From the NCBI GenBank assembly GCA_016929875.1, contig JAFGHZ010000056.1, positions 1-10,242 on the forward strand: a stretch of DNA of 10,242 bases. Reading direction: 5' to 3'. This DNA is from Dehalococcoidales bacterium (GTDB taxonomy: Bacteria > Chloroflexota > Dehalococcoidia > Dehalococcoidales > Fen-1064). The notes under the pieces are model-generated. The model was not told where the DNA came from. It saw nothing but the letters and a program-made list of their open reading frames with translations, and searched no databases. The position numbers and the translations under genes were made by a program. Positions 10,240 to 10,242 of this stretch are shown in pieces. Every line of letters begins with the position of its first letter. Position 1 is the stretch's first letter.

Positions 10240-10242
10240 CAA

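Noticed and set aside
10180..10242. N-terminal extension of argS to the window edge
   Set aside because: The extra codons translate the ATTCCCGC palindromic repeat; GAGGAG and the family N terminus fix the start at 10179.

Overview
The window reads as a core-genome segment of a bacterium of roughly even base composition, most likely Chloroflexota and probably Dehalococcoidia-like. That placement is an inference from gene content (the rpmE - DUF1385 neighbourhood) and from the many short palindromic repeats between genes; no rRNA is present to confirm it. TGA is used as a normal stop (rpmE, trpS, argS, the DUF6629-like gene).

Plus strand, 1-4685. The tail of an unidentified CDS is followed by a tight cluster comF - hpf - coaE (competence-type phosphoribosyltransferase, long ribosome hibernation factor, dephospho-CoA kinase). 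A repeat-bearing spacer and a clear sigma70-type promoter lead into rplU - rpmA - rpmE (L21, L27, L31), closed by a strong hairpin at 3278-3309. After 525 bases filled with palindromic repeats comes a DUF1385 (YqhQ-like) membrane protein gene with its own terminator.

Minus strand, 10179-4814. argS, then (after a 585-base repeat-rich gap) a DUF6629-like multi-pass membrane protein with a well-formed promoter, then trpS - hisA - hisI, which run together and converge on the DUF1385 gene at about 4690-4810. The theme is housekeeping: translation (L21/L27/L31, Hpf, TrpRS, ArgRS), CoA synthesis and two steps of histidine synthesis.

The most notable signals are these. (1) Two genes appear to start at non-standard codons: rplU at AUU (2328) and hisA at AUC (6001), each well spaced from a Shine-Dalgarno sequence and each at the exact position of the family's initiator Met. 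For hisA no ATG, GTG or TTG exists in frame that would give an intact protein. (2) A family of two-hairpin intergenic elements occurs four times plus one partial copy; the stem sequences change while pairing is kept. At least one copy forms a back-to-back terminator. (3) Other palindromic repeats have constant flanks with exchanged hairpin cores, and one copy carries a nested 46-nt expansion. (4) TrpRS carries a four-cysteine pattern like that of the [4Fe-4S] TrpRS of Thermotoga. (5) L21 has a Lys-rich tail built from seven 15-bp repeats. I see no defence system, prophage, transposase gene, CRISPR array or RNA gene.
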